This document shows positions 18,016-26,507 of a DNA stretch of 64,000 bases, one piece after another. Numbering within the stretch: the first letter of the stretch is position 1; each line of letters begins with the position of its first letter. A model generated the notes under the pieces. It searched no databases, was not told where the DNA came from, and saw only the letters and a program-made list of their open reading frames with translations. The translations under genes and the position numbers were made by a program. This stretch comes from Parvibaculum sp035325945. GTDB lineage: Bacteria > Pseudomonadota > Alphaproteobacteria > Parvibaculales > Parvibaculaceae. The stretch spans positions 26,823 through 90,822 of the forward strand of contig NZ_DAOKYX010000010.1 of NCBI RefSeq assembly GCF_035325945.1, in the 5' to 3' direction.

Positions 18016-18953
18016 GGCTGCTCCGAACGCGCCTGATAATGCTGGAAGATCATGATGGGCACGACCAGGAACAGCATGAGAGCGATGGCGACCGCCGAGG
18101 CGACCGGCCATGCCTGGTTTTCAAAGAACTCGTCCCAGATCACGCGGCCGATCATGGTCGTGCTCGGGCCACCGAGAAGCGAGGGTATGACGAATTCGCC
18201 GATCGCCGGAATGAAGACGAGCATGCCGCCCGCGATGACGCCGGGAATGGAGAGCGGCAGCGTGACCGAGAAGAAGGCGCGCGTGCGCGAGGCGCCGAGA
18301 TCGGCCGCCGCTTCGAGCAGCGTGAGGTCCATCCGCGAGAGCGACGCATAGAGCGGCAGCAGCATGAATGGCAGATAGGAATAGACAATGCCCACATAGA
18401 TCGAAAAGGCATTGTTCATCATCGGCAGCGGATCGGTGATCAGGCCGATGGAAACCAGAAAATTGTTGATGATGCCGTTGTTCTTGAGAAGGCCGATCCA
18501 GGCATAGACGCGCAGCAGCAGGGACGTCCAGAACGGCAGGACGATAAGAAGCAGCAGCGGATTGCGCCAGCTCTCCGGCACGCGCGCGACGCCGTAGGCC
18601 ACGGGGTAGGCGATCAGGATGCAGATGCAGGTCGCGAAGAAGGCAATCTTGACCGAATTCAGGTAGGCGACGATGTAGAGCTTGTCTTCGAACAGATAGG
18701 CGTAGTTGGAAAAATCCAGTTGCAGCCGGGGCAGCCACCCTCCCCCGCTCCAGTCGAACAGCGGCGTATATGGAGGGATGCCGAGGATCTGCGTCGCGAA
18801 GCTGATCTTGAGAACGATCAGAAACGGCAGCAGGAAAAAGAGCGACAACCAGATCAGCGGAACGCCGATGACGAAGCGCCTGCCCGTCAAACCAATTCGG
18901 GCCAGCGATGACGCCAGCCCTTCGATCCACGAGGTATTGCCTTTGCTCGCCAT
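18012..18953 (-). CDS. ABC transporter permease, PotB-like
   Basis: A 313-residue permease with an N-terminal cytoplasmic tail and about six helices; the first is around 27-47 (FVIGVPLIWLSLFFLLPFLI). The EAA-type loop LEAAADLGASRTRAFFSVTLP (quoted: EAAADLGASRTR) is present. It pairs with the PotC-like protein as the heterodimeric channel. A strong hairpin separates it from the binding-protein gene upstream. Substrate class (polyamine or related amine) is inferred from family. Confidence 0.92.
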   Translation of the reverse strand: MASKGNTSWIEGLASSLARIGLTGRRFVIGVPLIWLSLFFLLPFLIVLKISFATQILGIPPYTPLFDWSGGGWLPRLQLDFSNYAYLFEDKLYIVAYLNSVKIAFFATCICILIAYPVAYGVARVPESWRNPLLLLIVLPFWTSLLLRVYAWIGLLKNNGIINNFLVSIGLITDPLPMMNNAFSIYVGIVYSYLPFMLLPLYASLSRMDLTLLEAAADLGASRTRAFFSVTLPLSIPGVIAGGMLVFIPAIGEFVIPSLLGGPSTTMIGRVIWDEFFENQAWPVASAVAIALMLFLVVPIMIFQHYQARSEQP

Positions 18954-18971
18954 TGAACCCCCGGCGATGAG

Positions 18972-19000
18972 AAACCCCGGCGGCCGCGCCGCCGGGGTTT
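18972..19000 (-). terminator. Intra-operon hairpin between potD-like and potB-like genes
   Basis: AAACCCCGGCGGC (18972-18984) and GCCGCCGGGGTTT (18988-19000) are perfect 13-bp inverted arms with a 3-base loop. On the minus strand it lies just after the binding-protein stop and ends in GTTT. It probably stabilises or partly terminates the upstream message, giving more binding protein than permease. Confidence 0.65.
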
Positions 19001-19006
19001 GCTCGA

Positions 19007-20107
19007 TTACTGTCCAGTCCGAATCGACGTCCAGGCGCGCGTCTGGAGCCGAGTGAACTTCTCCGACTTGGTCGGAACGGCGAACAGCTTATCCATCACT
19101 TCCTCGGAAGGATAGATGTTCGGATCGTCCCGCACGGTCTCTTCGACCAGCGGCTTGGAAGACGGAACGGGGTTCGCATAGGCGACATAATTCGAGTTCG
19201 CCGCCTCGATCTCCGGCTGAAGGACGAAGTTGATCCACTGATAGGCAAGCTCGGGATGCGGCGCATCTTTCGGGATGGCCATCGTGTCGAACCAGATCAG
19301 CGTGCCTTCTTTCGGAATCGAATATTTGATCTCGATGCCGTTCTTGGCTTCGACGGCGCGGTTCGCCGCCTGGAAAACGTCGCCCGACCAGCCGAAGGCC
19401 ACGCAGATGTCGCCATTGGCGAGATCGTTGATGTATTGCGACGAGTTGAAATACTTGATGTAGGGCCGGATCTTCATCAGCAGGTCCTGAGCCTTCTGCA
19501 GGTCTTCGGGCTTCTGCGAATTGGGATCGAGGCCGAGATAGTTGAGCGCGACCGGGATCACGTCGGTTGGCGAATCGAGCATGGTCACGCCGCACTTGGC
19601 GAGCTTCGAGACGACTTCCGGCTTGAAGATCATGTCGAGCGAATTGACCGGCGCGTTGGGCAGCACCTTCTCAACCGCCTTCACATTGTAGCCGACGCCG
19701 TCCGTGCCCCACATCCAGATCACGGCATGCTCGTTGCCGGGATCGGCGGCGGCGACGCGCGCCATGAGCTTCGGATCGAGATTCTTGTAGTTCGGGATCT
19801 TGCTCTTATCGAGCTTCATATAGACGCCGGCCTTGATCTGGCGATCGAGAAACGGGAAGGCGGTCGGCACGACGACGTCATAGCCGGAATGGCCGGCCAT
19901 GAGCTTTGCCTCGAGCGTCTCGTTGCCATCATAAACGTCGTAACGCACCTTGATGCCGGTCTGCTTTTCAAACTTCGCCACGGTGTCCGGGGCGATGTAA
20001 TCGGACCAGTTGTAGATGTTGAGGACCTTGTCCTCGGCATGCGCGGCCACCGAGATCAATCCGGCGACGGCCATCGCGACGAGTCCCGTCCCGATTTTTC
20101 CAATCAT
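19007..20107 (-). CDS. Extracellular solute-binding protein, PotD/PotF-like
   Basis: A 366-residue periplasmic binding protein. Signal peptide 1-24 ends at AAHA|ED. The mature N-terminus LNIYNWSDYI and the following YDVYDGNETLEAKL and GYDVVVPT match putrescine/spermidine-binding proteins. GGAG lies eight bases before the ATG. It heads the operon binding protein, PotB-like, PotC-like, with the amidase as a possible fourth gene. Exact ligand (putrescine, spermidine, or another amine) cannot be fixed by eye. Confidence 0.93.
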   Translation of the reverse strand: MIGKIGTGLVAMAVAGLISVAAHAEDKVLNIYNWSDYIAPDTVAKFEKQTGIKVRYDVYDGNETLEAKLMAGHSGYDVVVPTAFPFLDRQIKAGVYMKLDKSKIPNYKNLDPKLMARVAAADPGNEHAVIWMWGTDGVGYNVKAVEKVLPNAPVNSLDMIFKPEVVSKLAKCGVTMLDSPTDVIPVALNYLGLDPNSQKPEDLQKAQDLLMKIRPYIKYFNSSQYINDLANGDICVAFGWSGDVFQAANRAVEAKNGIEIKYSIPKEGTLIWFDTMAIPKDAPHPELAYQWINFVLQPEIEAANSNYVAYANPVPSSKPLVEETVRDDPNIYPSEEVMDKLFAVPTKSEKFTRLQTRAWTSIRTGQ

Positions 20108-20634
20108 GAGAAGCTCCGTTTCAGCCTCATTTCAGATGAAGGCAGTTCCCTGCCTCCGAGATAAAGGCGGCCGAGGCTTGCAATTGCCCGCTCCAGCGCA
20201 CAAGTGCGAGCCTCATCCCCCCCCATCCGCGTTCAATGCTAGCCTCTTTTTATGACGCCAGCACCCCGCAATTTGGCTCCATGACGGCAATTTCACCCTA
20301 TCGCGATAGCCAAGCGAGCGCCTCGCCAATCCGCAACGCTACCGACCTTGCCCCCCGATCGTCCGCACGCGCCATGACCGCGCCCTGCCCTTGAAAGCGC
20401 ACATGGCATTTCGCGCCCCGTCCGCCGATGGTGGGTAGCGCTCAGCCCATCTTCCTCAGCGGCGTCTCCGATGAGGCCCAGAGGTGCCCCTTGCCCGCTC
20501 CTGAGAAAGCGAACGCGGGATTTGTCTATTGGGGCACAGCCGGATAAAAGACGCCATTCCGGCAATTCGAGCCCGTCGGCCGCGCCCTCTCCCAGGGCCT
20601 CGGCCCCTCGCTCCAGACGAAAGGATTTGGACCC
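20108..20634. other. 527-bp divergent intergenic region without a supported gene
   Basis: This holds the control regions of the potD-like operon (minus) and ilvD (plus). Short open frames here have arginine-rich, low-complexity translations and no ribosome sites. I saw no leader peptide rich in branched-chain amino-acid codons, no T-box and no clear promoter with both boxes. Confidence 0.5.
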
Positions 20635-22491
20635 GTGCCTCCCTATCGTTCACGTACATCGACCCATGGCCGCAACATGGCGGGCGCGCGCGGCCTCTGG
20701 CGCGCCACAGGCATGACGGACAGCGATTTCGGCAAGCCCATCATCGCCATTGCCAATTCGTTCACCCAGTTCGTGCCTGGCCATGTGCACCTCAAGGACC
20801 TGGGGCAACTGGTGGCGCGCGAGATCGAGAAGGCCGGCGGCGTCGCCAAGGAGTTCAACACCATCGCCGTCGATGACGGCATCGCCATGGGCCATGACGG
20901 CATGCTCTACAGCCTGCCCTCGCGCGACCTCATCGCCGACAGCGTCGAGTATATGGTGAATTCGCATTGCGCCGACGCGCTGATCTGCATTTCCAATTGC
21001 GACAAGATCACGCCCGGCATGCTGATGGCCGCGATGCGCCTCAACATCCCGACGGTCTTCGTCTCCGGCGGACCGATGGAAGCGGGCAAGGTAACCTGGC
21101 AGGGCGAGGAGCGCGCGGTCGATCTCATCGACGCGATGGTCGCTGCTGCCGACGACAATGTGAGCGAGGAAGAAAGCCTCGTCATCGAACGCTCGGCCTG
21201 CCCCACCTGCGGCTCCTGCTCGGGCATGTTCACCGCCAATTCGATGAACTGCCTGACCGAGGCGCTCGGCCTTTCGCTGCCGGGCAACGGCTCGACGCTC
21301 GCCACCCATGCCGACCGCAAGGGGCTTTTCCTCGAGGCGGGAAGGCTCATCGTCGAGATCACGCGGCGTCACTACGAGATGAACGACGAGAGCGTTCTGC
21401 CGCGCAACATCGCGAATTTCGCCGCCTTCGAGAATGCGATGTCGCTCGACATCGCCATGGGCGGCTCGACCAACACGGTTCTGCATCTTCTCGCGGCGGC
21501 GCATGAAGGCGGCGTGCCCTTCACCATGCGCGATATCGATCGCCTGTCTCGCAAGGTGCCGAACCTTTGCAAGGTCGCGCCGGCGCGCTCCGACGTGCAT
21601 ATGGAGGACGTTCACCGCGCGGGCGGCATCTTCGCCATTCTCGGCGAGCTCGATCGCGCCGGTCTCGTACACCGCAATGTCTCGACGGTTCACAGTCCCA
21701 CACTCGGAGAGGCGATCGACCATTGGGACGTGCGCCGCACGCAGAACCCGCGCGCCGTCGAATTTTTCCGCGCGGCGCCGGGCGGCGTGCGCACGACCGA
21801 GGCGTTCTCGCAGGCGCGGCGTTTCGATGCGCTCGACCTCGACCGCGAGAACGGCGTCATCCGCGATGTCGCCCATGCCTATAGCAAGGATGGCGGCCTC
21901 GCCGTTCTCTACGGCAACCTCGCCGAGGAAGGCTGCATCGTGAAGACGGCGGGCGTCGATGAATCGATCCTCGTCTTCTCCGGCACGGCGCGCGTTTATG
22001 AAAGCCAGGACGCGGCCGTCTCCGGCATCCTCACCGGCGAAGTGAAGGCGGGCGAAGTCGTCGTCATCCGCTATGAGGGGCCGCGCGGCGGGCCGGGCAT
22101 GCAGGAAATGCTCTACCCCACGAGCTATCTGAAATCGAAGGGCCTTGGCAAGGACTGCGCGCTCATCACCGACGGGCGCTTCTCGGGCGGCACCTCCGGC
22201 CTTTCCATCGGGCATGTCTCGCCGGAAGCGGAAGAAGGCGGAACGATCGGCCTCGTCGAGACCGGCGACCGGATCGAGATCGACATTCCGAACCGCAAGA
22301 TTCACCTCGCGGTGGATGATGCGGTGCTCGCCGCGCGCCGTGAGGCGCAGGACGCGGCCGGATGGCAGCCGAAGGAACAGCGCAAGCGCCGCGTCTCGGC
22401 CGCGCTTCAGGCCTATGCCGCCATGACGACGAGCGCCGCGCGCGGCGCGGTGCGCGACGTCTCGAGGATCACCGGCCGCCGCGATAGCTGA
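20635..22491 (+). CDS. ilvD: Dihydroxy-acid dehydratase IlvD
   Basis: A 618-residue protein nearly collinear with E. coli IlvD from the first residues (YRSRTSTHGRNMAGAR). It dehydrates 2,3-dihydroxy-isovalerate and -methylvalerate in valine, leucine and isoleucine synthesis. Iron-sulfur ligands are visible in CISNCDK (Cys122) and CPTCGSCSG (about 192-200). Start codon is GTG at 20635, chosen because the homologous N-terminus begins there. A terminator follows at 22519. The gene stands alone; cimA elsewhere in the window feeds the same pathway. Confidence 0.97.
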   Translation: MPPYRSRTSTHGRNMAGARGLWRATGMTDSDFGKPIIAIANSFTQFVPGHVHLKDLGQLVAREIEKAGGVAKEFNTIAVDDGIAMGHDGMLYSLPSRDLIADSVEYMVNSHCADALICISNCDKITPGMLMAAMRLNIPTVFVSGGPMEAGKVTWQGEERAVDLIDAMVAAADDNVSEEESLVIERSACPTCGSCSGMFTANSMNCLTEALGLSLPGNGSTLATHADRKGLFLEAGRLIVEITRRHYEMNDESVLPRNIANFAAFENAMSLDIAMGGSTNTVLHLLAAAHEGGVPFTMRDIDRLSRKVPNLCKVAPARSDVHMEDVHRAGGIFAILGELDRAGLVHRNVSTVHSPTLGEAIDHWDVRRTQNPRAVEFFRAAPGGVRTTEAFSQARRFDALDLDRENGVIRDVAHAYSKDGGLAVLYGNLAEEGCIVKTAGVDESILVFSGTARVYESQDAAVSGILTGEVKAGEVVVIRYEGPRGGPGMQEMLYPTSYLKSKGLGKDCALITDGRFSGGTSGLSIGHVSPEAEEGGTIGLVETGDRIEIDIPNRKIHLAVDDAVLAARREAQDAAGWQPKEQRKRRVSAALQAYAAMTTSAARGAVRDVSRITGRRDS

Positions 22492-22518
22492 CGCGCCCTG
22501 ACAGGGACTGCAAACGAC

Positions 22519-22546
22519 AAAAGCCGCATCCGAGGATGCGGCTTTT
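22519..22546. terminator. Bidirectional Rho-independent terminator
   Basis: AAAAGCCGCATCC (22519-22531) pairs perfectly with GGATGCGGCTTTT (22534-22546). The A- and T-runs make it work for ilvD on the plus strand and for the glycine-zipper gene on the minus strand. Confidence 0.85.
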
Positions 22547-22578
22547 GCATTTACGGACCGGCGCCACCGATCATCGGC

Positions 22579-23854
22579 TCAGTCGGCGATCTGCCATGAA
22601 CCGTCGGGCTGGCGGCAGGCGGTGCCATAGGCATCCTGCGGATAGCCGTCGATATAGATCGAGGTCTGGTACTCGCGGCAATAGAGCCCCTGCGGGTTCT
22701 GATAGGTGCGCATCGGCGTCACCTGGTATTGCGCGCCGTTATCCTCCCAATAGACGGGCTGATTGTTCGGCACATATTCGAGCACCTGGCCGTAGCACGC
22801 CTGATCGCTCATATCGATCGCCTGCCCGAGCGCGCCGCCGAGTATGGCGCCGACAATGGCGCCGCCAATGGTCGCGCCCGCGCCGCCATTATGCGCACCG
22901 ATCAAGGCGCCGGCCGTGCCGCCCAGAATGGCTCCCACCACGTCGCGGTTGCAGGCTACAGGCCCGTAATAGGTCGAGCCATAAGTGTCATAGGCGTCGT
23001 AGGGAATGATGTAGGTCGGCGAGTAGATCGAGATATAGGTGACCGATCCATAGTCGAACCACGGCCGGGAATAGCGGTCATTGTTCCAGTAATAGCGCGG
23101 GCGCTCGACATAGTGGCGGCGGCGCCAGTCGTTCCAGTCCGGTCCGCGGTAATATTGACGCCGCTGGAAGCCGGGGCCCCAGTCGCGCACGCGCTCCCAG
23201 TTGCGCTCGCGCAGATCGCCCCAGCGCCGTTCCTGCTCCTGCCGCGCGCGAACGCGCTGCTGGTTGCGGTCCTGCTCGTAGTAACGGCGCTGCTGGACCT
23301 GCCAATCCGCGCGCTGACGATTTTCTTCGCCGCGCTGGCGCTGTCCCTGATACTGCCGCTGCTGCTCACCCTGCTGACGCCGTTGCATCTCCTGCTGCTG
23401 GCGCGACTGTTCCTGCCGCTGGCGCTGCTGCTCTTCGAACTGGCGCTGGCGCTGCCCCTGATACTGGCGCTGGTCCCTCTGCTCGCGCTGCTGCATNNNN
23501 NNNNNNNNNNNNNNNNNNNNNNNNNNNNNNNNNNNNNNNNNNNNNNNNNNNNNNNNNNNNNNNNNNNNNNNNNNNNNNNNNNNNNNNNNNNNNNNNCTGC
23601 TGGCGCTGCTGTTGCTGGCGCTGCTCGTCATTCTGGCGGCGCTGCTCCATCTGCTGGCGCTGTTGCTGCTGGCGCTGGCGTCGCTCTTCTTCCTGCTGTT
23701 GCTGGGACTGGTCGCCTCCCTCCTCTGCCTGTTGCCAGCCACGCTGACCGCCGCGCCAATCGGCGGCAGAGGCCGGCGACAAGCCCAGGCTCAAAGCGCT
23801 GATGGCAACCGCCGTTGCAAAAACGAGCTTTATCGAACTTCTTTCATGCACCAT
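22579..23854 (-). CDS. Gln-rich glycine-zipper surface protein (interrupted by assembly gap)
   Basis: A signal peptide (ending SPASA, about residue 30) is followed by a Gln/Arg/Glu-rich region that enters a run of 100 N at 23497-23596. After the gap the Q-rich segment continues, then comes a Tyr/Arg/Trp-rich stretch (YYRGPDWNDWRRRHY), a glycine zipper (GAILGGTAGALIG, GAIVGAILGGALG) and a C-terminal 17-kDa-antigen-like end (YCREYQ, AYGTACRQPDGSW). The two parts are out of phase only because the N run is a placeholder length. Probably exported and membrane- or envelope-associated. Function unknown; the Q-rich block is likely coiled or disordered. Not a demonstrated pseudogene. Confidence 0.75.
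23497..23596. other. Assembly gap (100 N)
   Basis: Exactly 100 N inside CTG/CAG-rich DNA encoding a Gln tract on the minus strand. True length is unknown; repeat collapse is the likely cause. Confidence 0.95.
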
Positions 23855-23950
23855 CTGGTGCCTCCCTTGGCCGCGCGCCTGATTTTGGCAGCGTCAGACG
23901 CCACATTGATCCCCGCTGGCTGAACCGGAGATGAACCGCTCGAAGCCCTT

Positions 23951-23980
23951 GGGTAAAATGGCGATGGGTAAAATGGCGAT
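23951..23980. repeat. 15-bp perfect tandem duplication
   Basis: GGGTAAAATGGCGAT occurs twice in direct succession (23951-23965 and 23966-23980), about 85 bp before uppP. It looks like a recent slippage event in the leader and may alter spacing of control elements. Confidence 0.85.
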
Positions 23981-24064
23981 GGCAGGTAAGAGAGGCGCGA
24001 GCATGGCGCCTTGTGCTAGCCTCGGCGGCGCCATCGTCCTCAAAGCCCAGGTACGCCCCCTTCC

Positions 24065-24871
24065 ATGAGTGAGCAGATTTTTCTTCAAGCCATCATCCTC
24101 GGCATCGTCGAGGGGGTGACCGAATTCCTTCCCGTCTCGTCCACCGGCCATCTCATCGTCGCGGGCGAGTTCCTCGGCTTTTCCGGCCCGCTTGCCACCG
24201 TCTTCGACGTGGTGATCCAGCTCGGCGCCATTCTCGCCATCTGCGTGCTCTATGCTCGCAAGCTCTTCGGCGTTGCCTTCGGGCTTGTCGACGACCCCGC
24301 CGCCCGGAATTTCGCCATCGCCATCCTGATCGCCTTTCTGCCAGCGGCGGTGCTCGGCTTTCTGCTGCATGACTTCATCAAGCAGGTTCTTTTCAGCCCA
24401 CTCGTCGTCTGCGCCTCACTCATCCTCGGCGGCTTCGCCATTCTGGCGATCGAGCGCTGGCGGCCCGAGCCACGCATCGGCGCCATCGAAAGCCTCACGC
24501 CCCTGACCTCACTCAAGATCGGCCTGTTCCAGTGCCTGGCAATGATCCCCGGCGTTTCGCGCTCCGGAGCCACGATCCTCGGCGCGCTCACCCTCGGCGT
24601 CGACCGGAAGACGGCGGCGGAGTTTTCCTTCTTCCTCGCCATCCCGACCATGTTCGGCGCGACGGCCCTCGACCTCTGGAAGAACCGCCACATCCTCAAC
24701 CCGGACGACAGCGCGGTGATCGCGCTCGGCTTCGTCGCCGCCTTCCTGTCCGCCATCGTGGTCGTGCGCTGGCTCGTCAATTTCGTCAGCAGGCACAGCT
24801 TCGCCGTTTTCGGCTGGTACAGAATCCTGTTCGGCGCCGTGCTGGCCGTGCATTTCATCTGGCTCGCCTGA
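24065..24871 (+). CDS. uppP: Undecaprenyl-diphosphatase UppP (BacA)
   Basis: A 268-residue integral membrane protein with about seven or eight helices. The two catalytic blocks are EGVTEFLPVSSTGHL (16-30) and PGVSRSGATILGAL (about 162-175). It dephosphorylates undecaprenyl diphosphate at the periplasmic face to recycle the peptidoglycan lipid carrier and gives bacitracin tolerance. Length is normal for the family. It stands alone, with the histidine kinase 123 bp downstream on the same strand. Confidence 0.96.
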   Translation: MSEQIFLQAIILGIVEGVTEFLPVSSTGHLIVAGEFLGFSGPLATVFDVVIQLGAILAICVLYARKLFGVAFGLVDDPAARNFAIAILIAFLPAAVLGFLLHDFIKQVLFSPLVVCASLILGGFAILAIERWRPEPRIGAIESLTPLTSLKIGLFQCLAMIPGVSRSGATILGALTLGVDRKTAAEFSFFLAIPTMFGATALDLWKNRHILNPDDSAVIALGFVAAFLSAIVVVRWLVNFVSRHSFAVFGWYRILFGAVLAVHFIWLA

Positions 24872-24923
24872 ACCTGATCTTCCAAAAAAATCAGCACCTT
24901 AGCCGGAAGTAAATCCCGCTTAA

Positions 24924-24959
24924 CCGTCCATTAGACCTTTCTGTCTTATTCATGGACGG
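24924..24959. promoter_or_regulatory. Inverted repeat upstream of the histidine kinase
   Basis: CCGTCCAT (24924-24931) and ATGGACGG (24952-24959) are perfect 8-base inverted arms separated by 20 AT-rich bases. They lie 36 bp before the kinase ATG. This could be an operator or an mRNA hairpin; no evidence decides. Confidence 0.3.
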
Positions 24960-24994
24960 AGGCTCGGCACCGCCTCGCACACGGCCAGGTACAC

Positions 24995-26503
24995 ATGGCG
25001 GAACTGATCAATCAGGCCTCGGGCCATCGGGACCGGGAGGAGCGCGCGAGTGAACTCCTCGACGCGAAGCTCGACGTCACCGATCTGACGGGCTACCGCG
25101 CAGCCGATTTCGAGATGAACGCGCTCACGCTGCGCTTTCGCAATGCCGAGATCGAGGACATCTACAGCGCCAGGAACTTCGACCGCCAGATCGGCCTGAC
25201 CCGCTTTTCTATCGCGATGGGCGCAGCCATTTTCGCGATCTATGCGGCGCTAGATCCCTATATCGTTCCCGACATACTCTATCAGGCGTGGTTCATCCGC
25301 TTCGGCATCGCCTGCCCGATGCTGCTCGGCCTGACCGCCCTCTCCTACGCTCCGTGGTTCACCTACAAGCATCAGGGCGTCCTGTCGCTTTCGATGGCGA
25401 TTCCGGGACTTGCGGTCGTGGCGATGATCGCGCTCGCGGAGCCTCCGGGCAACTACCTCTATTATGGCGGCCTCATCATCATCATCGGCTACAGCAACTG
25501 CCTGTGGCGGCTGAGCTATGTTTATTCAAGCGTCATATCGCTCGCCACGCTCGCCTGCTACGAGCTGGTGGTGCTGGTAATAAATCCGGCGCCCGCCGAC
25601 ATTCTGATCAACAACAACGCCTTCCTCGCCTTCGCGATCGGCGTCAGCATCTTCATCAACTACATTCAGGAGTATCAGCTCCGCCGGAGCTTCGTGGACA
25701 ATGAGCAGCTCAGGCTCGAGCGCATGCGCTCCGACCGGCTGCTCAGCCGCTCCGAAGCGGCGAACCGCTCCAAGAACGATTTCCTCGCGATCATGAGCCA
25801 CGAACTCAGGACGCCGCTCAACGCCATCATCGGCTTCTCGGAGATCATCGCCAACCAGATGTTCGGTCCCGTCGGCCAGTCGAAATATGCCGACTATGCG
25901 AGCGACATCCGCTCCAGCGGCGCGCATCTGCTCAGCATCATCAACGACATTCTCGACATCTCGAAGGCGGAAGCCGGCAAGCTGCAACTCGAGGAAGAGC
26001 CGATCGACCCGATCGAATCGCTCAACCGCGCCATGCGGATGTTCCGCCAGCGCGCGTCCGAACTCGGCGTCGATCTCTCGTTCCGCGTGCGCGACGACAT
26101 ACCCTGGATCATCGCCGATCCGCGCCTCTTCAATCAGGTCGCCATCAACCTCACCTCGAACGCGCTGAAGTTCACGCCGGAGGGCGGCCATGTCTGGATC
26201 GATATCGGCATCGACGGCGCGGGCGACCTCGCGCTGACGGTGAAGGACACCGGCATCGGCATCAAGGACGCGGACAAGGAGCGGATCTTCGAGCCCTTCG
26301 TGCAGGTGGAGAACGCGATGTCGCGCTCCTATCAGGGAACCGGCCTCGGCCTGCCGCTCGTGCGCAAGATCATGACGCTCCATGGCGGCTCGATCGAGCT
26401 TGAAAGCGTCGTCGATCAGGGCACGACGGTCACCGCGACCTTCCCCAAGAGCCGCTTCGTCGCGCGGAACCCGGAAGACGAACTGCGCTGGAGCGCGCTC
26501 TGA
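24995..26503 (+). CDS. Membrane sensor histidine kinase
   Basis: A 502-residue hybrid-free kinase. Six hydrophobic segments lie at about 68-88, 100-118, 129-148, 154-172, 177-196 and 206-223, with almost no periplasmic domain, so it probably senses a lipophilic or membrane signal. A short coiled linker leads to the HisKA domain with SHELRTPLN (phospho-His269). The ATPase domain has NLTSNALKF (N box), DTGIGI (G1) and GTGLGLPL (G2). No receiver domain and no response regulator gene is adjacent. It converges with the methyltransferase gene with only 4 bp between stops. Ligand and partner unknown. Confidence 0.93.
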   Translation: MAELINQASGHRDREERASELLDAKLDVTDLTGYRAADFEMNALTLRFRNAEIEDIYSARNFDRQIGLTRFSIAMGAAIFAIYAALDPYIVPDILYQAWFIRFGIACPMLLGLTALSYAPWFTYKHQGVLSLSMAIPGLAVVAMIALAEPPGNYLYYGGLIIIIGYSNCLWRLSYVYSSVISLATLACYELVVLVINPAPADILINNNAFLAFAIGVSIFINYIQEYQLRRSFVDNEQLRLERMRSDRLLSRSEAANRSKNDFLAIMSHELRTPLNAIIGFSEIIANQMFGPVGQSKYADYASDIRSSGAHLLSIINDILDISKAEAGKLQLEEEPIDPIESLNRAMRMFRQRASELGVDLSFRVRDDIPWIIADPRLFNQVAINLTSNALKFTPEGGHVWIDIGIDGAGDLALTVKDTGIGIKDADKERIFEPFVQVENAMSRSYQGTGLGLPLVRKIMTLHGGSIELESVVDQGTTVTATFPKSRFVARNPEDELRWSAL

Positions 26504-26507
26504 CCTC

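Noticed and set aside
20293..20565. Small minus-strand ORF in the potD-ilvD intergenic region
   Set aside because: No ribosome site, composition like random GC-rich DNA, no recognisable motif.
23380..23720. CRISPR-like or tandem repeat array (recurrent CTGCTGGCG units)
   Set aside because: Units are irregular, lack spacers and simply encode Gln/Arg-rich protein on the minus strand.
22579..23854. Pseudogene call for the Gln-rich protein because the two halves are out of frame
   Set aside because: The phase difference comes from a 100-N placeholder of unknown true length, so a frameshift is not shown.
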